This document shows, piece after piece, positions 1 through 12,700 of a stretch of DNA of 64,000 nucleotides. The stretch is taken from assembly GCA_030848705.1 (NCBI GenBank), contig CM061244.1:43813190-43877189 (forward strand), in the 5' to 3' direction. The translations under genes and the position numbers were made by a program. This DNA is from Heracleum sosnowskyi. Its lineage: Eukaryota > Streptophyta > Magnoliopsida > Apiales > Apiaceae. Numbering within the stretch: the first letter of the stretch is position 1; every line of letters begins with the position of its first letter. The notes under the pieces were generated by a model, which searched no databases, had not been told where the DNA came from, and worked only from the letters and a program-made list of their open reading frames with translations.

Positions 1-224
1 TTTTGAAGAAATCATCGAAGAAAAATTCTTGGTGGATACCGGTAGAGTGCTTCACACTCTGAGGAGCAACTGCTTGCAACCATCGTTTTAAAGCTTCAAT
101 TCTCAAGGTATGGTTACGATTCCCCTCGATCTAGATTTTTTTTATGTTTTTCTATATGTGCGATACATGGTTTTTACGGAATAAATGTTATATCACGCTT
201 CCGCTCATCCATAAATTCCTTTAG
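1..224 (+). repeat. 3' end of a copia-type LTR, cut by the window edge
   Basis: This stretch matches, in reverse orientation, the first ~200 bp of the two LTRs at 46870 and 53848. Shared landmarks are the CTTGGTGGATACCGGTAGAG block, the CGATTCCCCTCGATCTAGAT block and the terminal CGCTTCCGCTCATCC stretch. It is therefore the 3' end of an LTR of that family in plus orientation. The last bases are diverged (AAATTCCTTTA against AAATTCCTTCA). The next bases already belong to a gypsy-like pol remnant, so no target duplication or primer site can be assigned. Solo LTR or element edge cannot be told apart because the 5' part lies outside the window. Confidence 0.75.
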
Positions 225-225
225 C

Positions 226-620
226 TTTCATGTGAAGGATTGCTTTAGTCTTGTCAGGATTGGCCTCAATTCCACACTTGAAGACCATCAAACCCAAAAA
301 AATTCCTGATCCTATGCCTAAGGCGCATTAAGTCGGGTTCAACATCATCTTGTGGTGCCTTAAAACCCCAAATGCTCGATGTGATTTGTTTTTTTTTTTG
401 AGGATCTTGACTACATGTCATCTACATAAAATTTCATTGTCTTTCTAATAAGATGCTCAAAAATCTTATTCGTCAATCTTTGATATATTGCCCCTTTGGG
501 ATGACGTCCTTGTGCGTTTTGATTTGGTTGTACCAACTGAAGCCTTCCATGAAGTTCAACATTTTGTGTTCAACGGTGGCATCAGTCATTGGGACAAGCA
601 TCTCATAGATCAATGAAGTC
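226..620 (-). pseudogene. decayed Ty3/gypsy reverse transcriptase fragment
   Basis: Minus-strand translation, allowing frameshifts, gives recognisable RT pieces in order: a segment around MTDATVEHKMLNFMEGFSWY, then TYQRL..IFEHLI, the catalytic YVDDM box at about 414-428, and a C-terminal piece resembling FLGFMV..GIEANP. The last two are characteristic of Ty3/gypsy elements of the Tat/Athila side. Stops and frameshifts, including a poly-A run beside the YVDDM box, rule out function. Only the RT core is visible; no protease, integrase or LTR of the same element was found. The lineage is inference; the RT identity is fairly secure. Confidence 0.7.
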
Positions 621-627
621 TATACTG

Positions 628-1167
628 TTAGGCCGATTACACAATATATAATCAAGTATGTATGAGAATAACAATCAAGAACACAAGTTTGTAAATCAAC
701 AAACTGAATTATATTAAATAATTCTCTCTTAGTGATGTTAATGAATCACAAAGAGCTACTAGGTTACAAGAATAATATTTCAATAATCGCATCCCTTCTA
801 GGGATAACCTATCTGTGTTTATATAGTACACAGTTACACAATCCTTATCTAATTGATACTCCTATAAATTAGCTATACAATTATTATCAATTAAGGATTG
901 CTTCAGTCTTCTATTCCATTTCCTTAGCTGTATCAATATATTCTGCTTCTTTCCATCTTCAGAATATATTGCTTCTAGAATCTTTATCTTTGCACCGACA
1001 GCTAAGTCAACTATCACCACGTCAGACTTTATCAAACTCTGACTGGCTTCAATGTAAACTCTTCACCCAGTCAGACTTTATCAAACTCTGACTGGCTTCT
1101 AGATAAACTCTGATATGTACCTGGTACTTAAACACTGATGAACAAACGTCAGCAATTATATCTAACA
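628..1167 (-). repeat. 3' LTR of a Sirevirus-type copia element
   Basis: On the minus strand the LTR runs from TGTTAGATATAATTGCTG to TGTAATCGGCCTAACA, a 540-bp unit with the short TGTTA..TAACA inverted ends of copia LTRs. It is preceded by a purine-rich tract (plus 1168-1180) and, further upstream, an env-like ORF and a pol C-terminus, which fixes it as the 3' LTR. Inside, a block of about 28 bp carrying two CAAACTCTGACTGGCTTC-type repeats is duplicated at about 1023-1100. The 5' LTR is missing because the element is truncated near 6577. Confidence 0.8.
818..825 (-). promoter_or_regulatory. TATA box of the Sirevirus LTR
   Basis: The minus strand reads ACTATATAAACACAG in the middle of the LTR, the usual place for the U3/R promoter of a copia element. 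No transcription data; position and sequence only. Confidence 0.45.
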
Positions 1168-1180
1168 ATCTCCCCCAACT
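1168..1180 (-). other. polypurine tract next to the 3' LTR
   Basis: The minus strand reads AAGTTGGGGGAGATTG immediately before the LTR start TGTTAG. This is the usual plus-strand primer tract of plant copia elements and confirms the minus orientation. Confidence 0.75.
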
Positions 1181-1330
1181 TGTGCATAATAAAAATGTAC
1201 AAGTTAAACAGATAATTGATGATGTCAAAACATATAACAAATGCAGTGTTTAAACTATAGCAGAGTTTAATTTTAAAACAGAGTTTAAATTTAACTTAGA
1301 ATAGAAAACATAAAAACTTACAGTCAGACT

Positions 1331-4300
1331 TTACTGAATTTCTTGGATATCAGGCACAGTCCTGATATAATCTGACAGTAACTTTCTCTCAGCTCGATCT
1401 AGTTCAGCAATCATATCCTTCTTCAGCTCCTTCAATTCTGGTTCATCTTCACCAATTTGATAAATAGCAGCCCTTAAAGAATAGATGCTGTTCTTGTTCA
1501 TTTCATTGCCAAGTCTGATATAAAAAGCCTTATCAGACTCTAGATTGAACTCTAGAACTTTCTTATCTAGTGCAGTCCTGAATCAAGCACTATTTTTCTT
1601 CATTTCCACCAACTTTCCATGTGCATCTCTGTACTTAGGAATATATACACTGGAAACACTTCCTCCAAAAAGAACTTTTGATTTCACCATTCTGTCTTTT
1701 AAAACCAGAGCAGCATTATGAGTATTTCTATTTTTGATCTTCAGGAGATATAGAACATACTCTAGCTCTTCCCATAATTTCAGACGAATATCATCTTCTC
1801 CAATTCTGTAAACTCTGCCATCAGCCATAAAGTATAATAAAAACTCCTTCTTCAAGCCTCTGTGGTAAATCATCTGAACAGATTCTAGTTTATCAAGGTT
1901 TTCTTGAGTAACCCCAACACCAGGTTCTGCCAGTGATGTATGATCTAAAGGACTATTATTAACTCTTTTCTCTTGGTGGGAACCCAAACCAGATTTATCA
2001 TAAGATTGTTTTCCAAGTACTGTTCTGGTTTGTAGAAAGTTCACCTGGCTAGGCTTCAAAGTTTCAGGTAATGAAGATCTTTTGAAACCTTGGAGTGGTG
2101 AAGATAACTGAGTTTGCACAACTTGAGCATTGTCAGAGGTTGATTTAGCTTCAAAAACTTCAACTTGAGCTTTGTTAGAGGTTGAATAATTCTTCTTTGG
2201 TAACTGTTCTTCTTCTACCATTATACCCTTTCCTTTACCAACATTTGTAATCACAGGCCTCCTGGTGTATTGTATACTCTGTTGAGTATTTTCTTTAATA
2301 GAAATTCCAATTTCTTTCTTTCTAGGAGCCTTGATTTCCTTCTTCTTGTAGATTCCAGCTTCAAGATTCTTCTTGTGTTCTTCAGCAAGCATTTGCTCTT
2401 CAGCTTGGATATCTTCAATTGTAACATCTTTTCCATGTTCTGCCATAAACACCTTAGTAGCAATTTCCTCATCTGTGGTAGGCTTATCAGAGATTATCAA
2501 ACTTTTGAATCTTGAACCACTGGCAGAGTTTGCATTTCCCTTTCCAGAGTTTGATCTTCTATCAGAGTTTGATCTTCTTGGAAATAGTCTTCTATCAGAA
2601 TTTAATCTTAAACTCTTTCCATCTCCTCCCTTGTTTCCACCATCATTACTTCATCCCTCCGTCTCAGAGTTTGAGTGTCTTTGCATTTGTCACTTGGTAC
2701 ACTCTCCCCCTTTTTGACATCATCAGAAAGTAGTACTGATGTCAACAACTCAATTGCATTAGAAATTGAAGTCAGTTGAGCAGACATAGCAGTCTGGGTG
2801 TCCTCAACTTTCCCAAGCCTCTTCTGAATGTCATCAGAGTCCTTAGCTTGCTTCTTGAACATGGAATTGTAGTAAGCTCTATCATTTTTCAGAGTAAGAT
2901 CCCTCAGACCAACTTCATTCCTCAAAGCAGTGACTTCCTTATGAGACTCATCAAATCTGTTGTGGAGAGATTTAATTTGAATCACAGTAGCCTTTAGACT
3001 TGTAAGAATATCAGGATTTGAAATTGTCTTCACAGAATCACCAAGAAAATCAGCAGCCCTCCGGGCTGAAAAGATACAATCTGCAGCAGCCCATCTATTG
3101 TAGTACATATCCTGATAATGCTCAGCCGTAGCTCGATTGACCTCTCTTTGCTCATCAGAGTTTGCTTGACTCTCAAATAACTCCTCTTGTGAATGATCAG
3201 AACTATCATCATCAATATCATTATCTGCTGTATTCTCTGCAGGAACATTCTCAGCAGCAGTTTCAAAATTACCCTGTGCAGCTTCAACAATAACTTTCTC
3301 TGCAACAGGTTCTGGAATCTCAGAGTTTGCAACAAACTCTGTTTCAACAGGAACAGACTCTGCCATAGCTTCATCGAAATTCTCTACAGCAGCTTCAGTA
3401 GTTATTTGCTCAGCATTATTAGTCTCAGAGTTTGTAACAAACTCTGCTTCTATGGGAACATTCTCTGCAACAGTTTCTGTAGCATTAGCAGCTAAAGTCT
3501 GATCGACTTCCTCACCTTTCTCAAATTCAAAAGAAATTATTTCTGTGTGAGAAGCTATAGATTCTTCAATTTCAGCAGTATCTTGATCAACTTCCAAACC
3601 CTCTGTGAAATGTTCAGAGTTTATAGAGATGTTGGCTTCAACTTCCATATGAAATCCTTGTGACTCAAAAAACTCAGCCTCAATATTTTCTGTAGCCTCC
3701 TGAACAATAATTTCAGGAGCTTCATCTGCAATCTCAACATGTGCAGCTTCCTCAACTACATCATCAGCCTTTGATGTAGGAGCTTCTTCATCAGCACTTA
3801 CTATTTCAGGCATAGATGCTGCTTCAGCAACATTTTCCTCAAAAACTCTGTTTACATTGGATGCACCAAAGAGATGTGCAGCCACCAATCTTCTTTTTCT
3901 CTGATGAAGAGTCTCATCATCAGTTTCACTCTCCTCATCAGCATTATCAGACTTTGCCCTGTTGGCCCTTCTTTTCTTTAACCGTTTCTTCTGAGGCATA
4001 TCATCAGTATTTGATGCCCCAGCTTCAGTTTCTGATGGCTTCACTCTTGCAGACTTAACAACCCTTACCTTAGACTTCTTTGACCTCTGTGATTGAGACA
4101 CAGAAGGTCCAGCTTCAGCGTTTACAAGTTGTTGTTGTTGTTGGTTGACCAGGAATTGTTGCACAGACTCAGGTAGCAACAAAACACCAACATCTCCTTT
4201 CTTGTTATCTTTATTGGTTAGATCAGAGAATATGCGTTTATGTAATTTAAAACAAGGAATCACATCATTCTCAGCTATCTCTACTTCAGAAACACATTCA

Positions 4301-4938
4301 GAGAATATCAATTGACAAAATCTTGCAAAATAGACTACACCTCTGTTTTCATTCATTTTCTCACCTATATTATTGAGAACTAGTCTAGCAACATCAAAAT
4401 TACCTCCATAAAGAAGAGAACACCCGATTTGCAGACTATCCGTGGGAATAGCATCCCAATTCGTGCATTTCTTGCCGAACGCCCTTGTTATGCAGTCGAA
4501 AAAGAAACTCCATTCTTTTCTCAAGAGCGGTCACTTCAACTGACCAAGCTTTGTCAGTGGTCCAGAGTATCCTATTTCCCTCATCATTCGAACTAACTCA
4601 AAATCTCCAACAGAGATTATGAAAGCATTAAAGTCTTCAAGGCCCAGAGCATCACGAACAGTTGTAGGAGTAACTACAAACTCTTCTCCTTGAAATTCAA
4701 AGATAATAGATGGAGACCCAGACTCTCCTCCATTGTCATAAGTACATGTCTGCCAAAAAGATCGGATTTGAGATGCAGACAGCTTCAAAGGTGCTGTGAG
4801 AGCAGTTCCAACATCAGAGTTTGACAAGAAATCTTGAATCAAATGAAACGCCTCCGGTGCGTTCTCATTTGCCAAAGGAGCAGCATAGTTATTAGGAACG
4901 AATTCTAACCCAGAAGCAATAAACATTGTAGTAGCCAT
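1331..4938 (-). pseudogene. Sirevirus env-like ORF, broken by two stops and one frameshift
   Basis: A long ORF lies between the pol C-terminus and the 3' LTR, the place of the env-like ORF of Sireviruses. It starts at 4938 (MATTMFIASGLEF..) and reads to an in-frame TGA at 4531-4533. It stays in the same frame from 4530 to about 2608, shifts frame in roughly 2600-2660, and continues in the new frame to an in-frame TGA near 1583-1585. It then reads on to TAA at 1331-1333. The N-terminal ~280 residues form a globular domain (VVTPTTVRDALGLED, WSFFFDCITRAFGKKC) that I recognise from env-like or unassigned proteins of asterid Sireviruses. A basic KKSKVR/KKRLKKRR region and a long Glu/Ala-rich acidic repeat region (about codons 330-560) follow. 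Then comes a likely coiled-coil segment and a second charged region. Function of such ORFs is unproven. No signal peptide is obvious. This copy cannot make the full product. Confidence 0.75.
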
Positions 4939-5688
4939 TAGAAAAGTTTAGAAGAATGATAGAGAAAAGTATCAAATGTATGCAGTGAAAGTGTTTGAGA
5001 CAGTGTTTGTGAGTAAAAACTTATGAAAAGATGAAGTGTGTAAAAGAATGAACCGTTTATGTGTAGTAAGTTTAAATAATAACAGTGAAAATTAAAACCC
5101 AATCGTTTTAATTATTACTACACACAGCAGGCGTCTTTGAAAAATGTGTGAGTGGGACAGATCTCAAACATGTATACGCTGACAGCTGTATGTAACAACT
5201 TCCAATACACACGCGCAGTAAAAATAGCCATAATTACCGCTTTCCACACTGTTCAAAACACTCAACCTCTCTCTCCTCTGTTTAATACAAATTTGAACCG
5301 TTTGTACTCATACTCTTTCGTATTTCTAAACAATTGTCTAATCTCAAAATTATAAAATGTCTGAAACAAAGAAATCATTTTAATCATCAGAGATTAAAAC
5401 AAAATTACCTCGGCGTATTTCTCACAATACATCAGTGTTTACCATTTGTCCCTTCTTTGTCAATAAAATCTTTTCTCAAATTGTACAGGTGTGAATAATT
5501 GTGTGTGCTATAGCAGAGTTTACTGAATATGAATATTTAGACCATCTCAAAGTGCATAAAATCCACAAACTTAAATAGTAAAAACTGGTTGCCTAAACTC
5601 TTATGTAAAACATAAAATCTGATTTTTATATCTAAACTCTGTATTTTGATATCCTTTCATTTGGATATATCTTTTATTCTTCACCCCC

Positions 5689-5774
<86 letters not shown>

Positions 5775-6376
5775 TTTTTCCAGTAATCAGTGGTTGGCAC
5801 TAGTCACCAAAAATCAAAGATTTTAGCCCTTATTTCATACAATAAGTTCCTGGATCTTCCTAGGCACAACATGATCTCAAAGGAATTTGTGCTCTTTTTG
5901 GCATATTTTGATTTAAGGGTGAATTATTTATAATTAATAATCAGAGTTTAGACTTTTCATCAGTTAATGTAATTAATTTATGAGAGAAAATGCAAACAGC
6001 TAATACAACTTCAGTGTATAGAATCAATAAACTAAGAGATGCTATAAATATAGAGACAGTATCATGCTGTGTTAACTTACTGCACATATTTGAGATCGGA
6101 ATCTAAACAACTCTTAAGGATTCACAATTACTTACTGAGAATTATGTTTCATACAAATTTCTTCATTGGTCCATATGTTTCAGACAAAATTACAATCAGA
6201 GTATAGCATTAGACTGTAACTATCAGAGTATGACCAACACTTTATAACTTACAGAGTTTAGCATCAGAGTTTACGTTCAGAGTTTATGGCACTGGTACTC
6301 ATAACAGTTAATACATGCAAGGAATCATGAACATTAAAAATCAAACATGTATAGTTTTTGAGTCTAACCCGTATCT
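4939..6376. repeat. non-coding spacer between pol and env-like ORF
   Basis: No protein-coding pattern is visible. The stretch belongs to the Sirevirus remnant, since pol ends at its right side and the env-like ORF begins at its left. It contains a TA microsatellite (5692-5765) and several copies of CAGAGTTT near 5515, 5942, 6250, 6263 and 6278, the same octamer found through the env-like ORF. Confidence 0.5.
5692..5765. repeat. (TA)n microsatellite
   Basis: About 35 TA units with one phase slip in the middle, inside the Sirevirus pol-env spacer. Confidence 0.95.
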
Positions 6377-6573
6377 CTAGTCAAAACCAGAGATCATTCC
6401 AAGTTCATTTACCAATCTTGTAAAAGTAGCTTCACTCAAAGGTTTGGTGAAGATATCTGCAAGTTGTTGGTCTGTAGACACAAAATGAAGCTCAATATCT
6501 CCTTCTTCCACATGTTCCCTGATAAAATGATACCTTATGCTGATGTGCTTGGTCATGGAGTGCTTGGTCAGTT

Positions 6574-6577
<4 letters not shown>
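6377..6577 (-). pseudogene. copia pol C-terminus (end of RNase H)
   Basis: Minus-strand translation gives KHSMTKHISIRYHFIREHV followed by GDIELHFVSTDQQLADIFTK and a short tail ending in a stop at 6377. This is the conserved end of Ty1/copia RNase H: the KHI.IRYHFIRE block, then the ADIFTKPL block. Upstream (higher coordinates) the reading frame runs into a trinucleotide repeat, so the rest of gag-pol is absent. Position and orientation fit the Sirevirus env-like ORF and LTR to the left. Confidence 0.85.
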
Positions 6578-6630
<53 letters not shown>

Positions 6631-6725
6631 TGCTCACCACCACCACCACCACCACCACTACCACCACCACGACTACCACCACCACCACCACCACCACCAC
6701 CACCACCACGACTACTACTACTATA
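6574..6725. repeat. compound (TAC)n/(CAC)n microsatellite
   Basis: About 150 bp of TAC repeats passing into CAC/CTAC repeats. It joins the truncated copia pol on its left to a solo LTR on its right. Long Tyr, His, Thr and Val runs in translations here are artefacts of the repeat. Confidence 0.95.
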
Positions 6726-9700
6726 TGTGTCCTAAATCCAATCATGAATGATGAGTTAGGAGATACTTTATTCAATCTGATTCAATTTTGTTTATATTAA
6801 TAAAATGGTAATATGTTTTATAACGGGTTTTATCTATTTAAAGTGTTTAAATTAGATGATCCATAATATAGAGTAAAGCTTTAATGGATTATGATGAGAT
6901 CATGATAATGAGACCTTAAAGATGATAACTCTAAACTTAAATAGTTCCTGGTCGTAGGATAATTAATTGGTAGTTAATTAATCCACAAAGATCGGTACAT
7001 ACTATGTTTGCTTCATTATGAAGGATGTCTGTTCTCGTAGGCATTTGTGTGGTGACACTATAGCTAGTATGTAGGTGCTTATTAGGAATAAGTTCACTGA
7101 ACATGACTCGATCAGTTGAACAACTAATGGAGTTCACTCATGTGTCAGTAGTTGTTCATTTAGTGATGGTTGTACAAGTGTCCTTTGACTTGAGATCATC
7201 ATAGTTATCTTGTGCACACTGAACTATACTTTGGTTTAGCTCTTAGTCTCGAGGGACAAAAATTAATGCTCTTCTGGGAATAGGAATTTGTGCACGAAGA
7301 TGGTGAATGATCAATAAAGGATCTGCCCCTTCCAGTGAAGGAAAAGAATGACCTATGCTATTCCATTTATGCTAGTTCAGGAATCTCTGGCCAGAGTGAA
7401 TGAAATTAGAAAGATGTTTCTAATTTGCATTAATCGGAACTAGGCATAGTGAATAGGAAAGCATATGATTAAATTAAATAGGCTTGACACGAGATCCATG
7501 CCTTGTATTTAATCGGGACATTGCAGGGTAGAAGGAATCAATTGTACGGTAACTACTCACTGAATAGGTTCTTGGTATTCTAAGCAGTGAATTCATATTA
7601 TCCAGATAGTCGTGATATGCTGAGAAGTATCCCTCACGATGTAGAATAAATGTGATTAATTTATTAATCGTATTTAATGAATTAAAAGAATTCTTATAAA
7701 TAATAATAAAATTGTTTTATTATTATTTATTTCTACTACCGGCTTAATTTTGAACCTACAGGGTCACACCATAAAAGAGAAAGTTTTATTGGTGGAGGAT
7801 TTAATTAATAATGACATGTAAATATTTATTTGTGAAATAAATAATGAATACAGTTTTTTATAATTGATTAAATGAGATTTAATTGATTATAAATTATTAA
7901 GATGAGTTCTGTAACACCCCCAGATCCGGGGTCAGGAATCTGGGTTGTCACGCTCCATCAATCATACAATACCTGCATTACTTACAACATTCTAATAATA
8001 CAACTCCAAAGACCCCAATCACTTACGCACACACACAAGTTATAGCCTTGGAAATGAGAAACAAAAGTATCATTTGTTATTACAACTCAAATGTACTATC
8101 CAGGATCTCATCTATTATTTACAACCTCTACCTGAAGTTACAATAATAGACCTCACCGTTCTATACAAGGTTTAATAATACAACCTACTCGAAAACAATT
8201 CTTACTAATACAGTCTGCAACTATTCTGCTCACACCGGCAGTATCCATCCTGCTGAACTAACTCAAGGATGGTCTCTTCATTCCCTTGCTCTCGTAACAC
8301 GAGGTGAATCAGCAACGTTTTCTTCATGCTGAAAGGTTTTAATAAAGCAAGAACGAGCTAATAGCGCTCAACAAGAAATCTATCCCAGTTTAAATCTTTA
8401 AACTTTTAAGGTAGATAATCCATATAGGATCCATGTTTAAAAACTACCAGGGTTTGACCCCAAAATAGTATACCATTCGAAATACCGTATGACTTATAAT
8501 CATACTCCATACTTTTCGTAAATCATTTAGAAATCCTTGGTATCGACATAATGAACCAAGATTCAAAACATATCTTTTAAAATAGATATCAAATGTTGGA
8601 ATCAAGGCTTAAAGCCTATCCATTGTTTCAAAACACTACACAGTTCAATATACTGTATATCTTAAATCCCTTCTCAACATATATATACACACATATCTAT
8701 TTAGATATCTCATACGGTTCAAAATACTGTAAAATATCAGTAATGAACACCTTTTCAACTCTGTTGTGTTGTGATATATAAAAGAAACAAGACTGAGCAC
8801 TATAGCTCAACAATAAGATATAACAGCATAATCATATATGTAAGCTGATATCATAATTGAAAACCTTTGAAACTCCGTTCATATACAGAACGATATGTTT
8901 AGACATTCTTTTCGTCAAAACATGCCATACAGTACCACTACTGTATGAGGAACATCATTACTCATCACTGCCACATTATCAGTAACTCAGCACCTAGGCT
9001 TTCGTTACAATGTGCAGCACAACTCCAATTGGAGGGAAGGGACCTTTTTCCGGAGCACGCCCCGATACACGATGATCAGTCGTTGTATCGTACTCACACT
9101 TTTTCTACTAGTAGATGGACGACATCTTAACACGATTATCACCCTAGCCGCATACGGGCTTTGTATCCGCTGGACTGTCCCACAGCCTCCTACGCGAGAT
9201 AAGTGTTGGACTGCCTAGCAGCCTCTTACGCTAAAATCAGAGGTACTGTCCAACAGCCTCCTTCACGTTTACTCCTGGTCCCGGATAAAATCATTGAAAC
9301 GGGAATCGGAATTTAATCCTATTTGCCCCAAGTACAAATACTTGTCAAAAACTTTGAAACAGTTTAGATTCCTTACTCCAAAATATTTGAAGGGAGTAAG
9401 TCACAATGTGGGTTGACATCAGTCAACGAAGCTACGAATGATTACCACGTATTTTGAAATTAAGACCTGGGAGTTCATTGACATTTTCAGAGTTCAGCGA
9501 GTTTGAAATTCTTTGATTGAATAGGGGAGTCATCCCCAACTATAGGTACTCTAGAGGAATAGAGGAAGTAAAACTATTTCCTCGACTCCTTGAATTGGAT
9601 TCCCAATTTTTGATAAGTTAGAAAATATTTAATCGCATTTAAATATTTTTAATAAACTTAAAATAATATTTGGGAATCTTTGCTTTAAATATTTTTTCTG

Positions 9701-12700
9701 AAGATCAGAAATATTTGTGTAATTACTAGAACCTTAAATAATAATATAATAAGGTTCTATGATTTTTAAATCATATTTGGAATATTTAATAAATATTCAA
9801 ATAATAAATATTGAATTATTATTCAATAATATTCCACTTAAGTGAATATTCAAATAATATTCACTTATTTAAATAATTAATCAAAATAATATTTTTAATA
9901 ATATTATTTAATACCTCATATTAAATATCCAATAATATATATATATTGGAATATTTAATAACATATTTAAAATATGACTGTCCCTGGACCCTCCAGTTTC
10001 TGACAGTATAATCAAGTCAAAATAGTAATTTAACTCCCGGTCTAGTATTTTAAAAATCATCGTATGAGTGCTCTATCCTTAGAGCCTTTAAAACCTCGGT
10101 TTATATCTAGTATTTACATAGCATATAAACCTTACCTCTTATAAAGCTTTTTATATCAAAAGCATAAACAGTTATAATCTTTTCACAGCATTAAAGCAGG
10201 ATATATATCACATGCACAACAGTTAATCACAACAACATCACTTATATGATGTAGGGTTTGAAAACTTGCATATATCATATGAATATTATCATCTCCATAG
10301 TTTAAAAATCCAACCATATCGATATACGATGTACGGTTTGAAAGCATCCATAATATCATATGCATATATTACATTTGAAAGCATGCATTTATCATATGCA
10401 TCATTAGTATAAGTAATTTAAAATTTCAGCATGGAATGAGAAAACTTGCCTCGGATCCTTGGTTGTTAGGGGTTCAAGAACTTGTCGGGAAATCTATAAA
10501 CAAAGAAATACTCGATCAGTCCCTAGCGTAATCATTTGCTCATAACAATTCACTCCAAGTCAACCATAAGTCAAACACATCATGTAGCCACGTTATTCCT
10601 CAACAATGTTCGTGTTTTAATCGACTCGAAATAATCCTTTATCTTAGTCACAACGGTTGGTCAAAGTAGTACCCTAGAGTTGACTTTTCATAGAGTTACT
10701 ATTACGCGACTCGTACTCTAACACTTTTAGTAAATCGGAAAATTCGCATTTAAATACGAAACCACTTCTAAAATCATCTTGAGTATTTGTAATATTTATC
10801 ATAAAAGTTTTGATCTCAAAACAGGGGTTTAACTTGGTGAAATGTATTCTCAAACTTGGATGAGCTACGAAAAGTTACTATTCGCACGCCTTTCACTAAA
10901 ACGCTCATATCTCCTTAACCGTTAACCGAAATGACACACCGTTTTCGCGTACGCAATCTGGAGAAAGAATATAACAAAATGCTTGAAAATGTTTTTCTGG
11001 TTAAGGGGATGAAATCCCGAGAACAGCAGGTTCAAGGCAGTAGAGTGCAGAACCACTTACTCCTCGCACAGCTTTGGTTCCGACATTTTATAAAATCGAA
11101 CAATTATCTTTTTAACCCGAAACCTTCTCGATTCGCTTAATAACTGTCCATGCTAGCATCCATTTTAATATCATGTCCTAATTCCATTTTTAAGGGGCTT
11201 GATCATACCTTCAAAGTTCGTATAGTGGACTACTTGGTTTCCCGAAACCACTTTCACTAAAACGAGTGTTTCTCCTAAACCGTAAATCAAAACGATGCGA
11301 TTCTTTCGCCAAAACAAACTACACAACAAGAACTACATGATCGAGGTCAGTGTGTATTGCTTTCATGTCATGAAGTTACCCGAGGTTTCTGCCTAAATAA
11401 TCTTATGAAAATCCGACATGGTAACGACGCTTAATCGTGATTCCCGTGTTTTAAACACTCAACTAATTACCAATCAACAACCAAACAACCATACACCAAT
11501 TGTCTCATGTCAATCCTCTAGGTTTCTGCCTAAATATGTTCATACCATTGTTCATAAGTTTAACCATAATTTAACCACTAAACATCATCATAATCATGTA
11601 TTCATCCTTAATATCATACCATTACTAAACATCATCACATAATCATCATAATCAAAGCATAAATAAAAGGTGTGAGAGGTTTATACCTTCCTTGATATTC
11701 AATATGGACTAACAATAGCTTGTATGCTCTCCATTGATCCTTAATCATCCTTAATAAACCTTAAAATCCAAGAACAAAACAAGAATTCATGAGTTTTACT
11801 ATTCATGCCTCAACTTTGATCCAATATTTAACCATTCTACACTTCTTTGATGGCCATGAAAGTTTGAACGTACCTTGGGTATATAGTGAGGGAGCTATGG
11901 TTCAAATTTGGTGATTTTAGGATGAGTAGAACTTGATTTATGAATTTTTCTTTCCACCATGGTCAAGCTGGGCAGAATTTTGAAGAAAATGGTTATTTGC
12001 TTGGTTTTTCTTTTCATTTCTTTTGTCAAAACAATCCTAATGACCAGATTCTCATTTGTGTAGTTGTGGTGGAGTTTTGTCATCCAAGACACATGGCTTT
12101 TTAACTTGTGGTTGTGGTGAAAGTGGTGACAAGGTGGTGATTCATCACCTTGTCATCACTTGTCATCACCTATGTCACCCTCCTGCATCATGCTTATGTC
12201 ATTTATTGTATCATCAATCCTCTTGTATGATGCACTTGATGATCTTATGTGATAATTTCCCTTCAGTAGGGTTTAATCCATAATTCGTTACGCTTCTGTT
12301 TCGCGATAGGTTCCAGTGATTTTAAAAACGTTTCTCTGTACCAATGTTAGGAGATACTTCTTTGATCTTCCCATTACCTTGGTTTAATATATGATCCTAG
12401 ATTTCTTACCTTGGCTTAAGATATGATCATGGATTTCTCATTCTACATACTTTCTCAAAACGATAAAATCAATTCATCCTTGATTGCCCAGTGAATAGTG
12501 ATTTTAAAACTCGAATGAAAATCTTCTGATTCTGATCGCGTTTACATTCACTTATTCTCCTTATACCTCACTAATATAACTTCGAAACATTCATTCCATG
12601 TCTTCCATATGGTGTGGTCTGAAATATTTTTCATCAGCAAATTCACTATTCATCAACATTTACTATTCATCAAAATTTTTTAACTAAGTCCAAAATTTGG

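Noticed and set aside
6377..6800. Open frames with long Val, Tyr/His or Thr runs
   Set aside because: They translate a trinucleotide microsatellite; only 6377-6577 is a real copia pol remnant.
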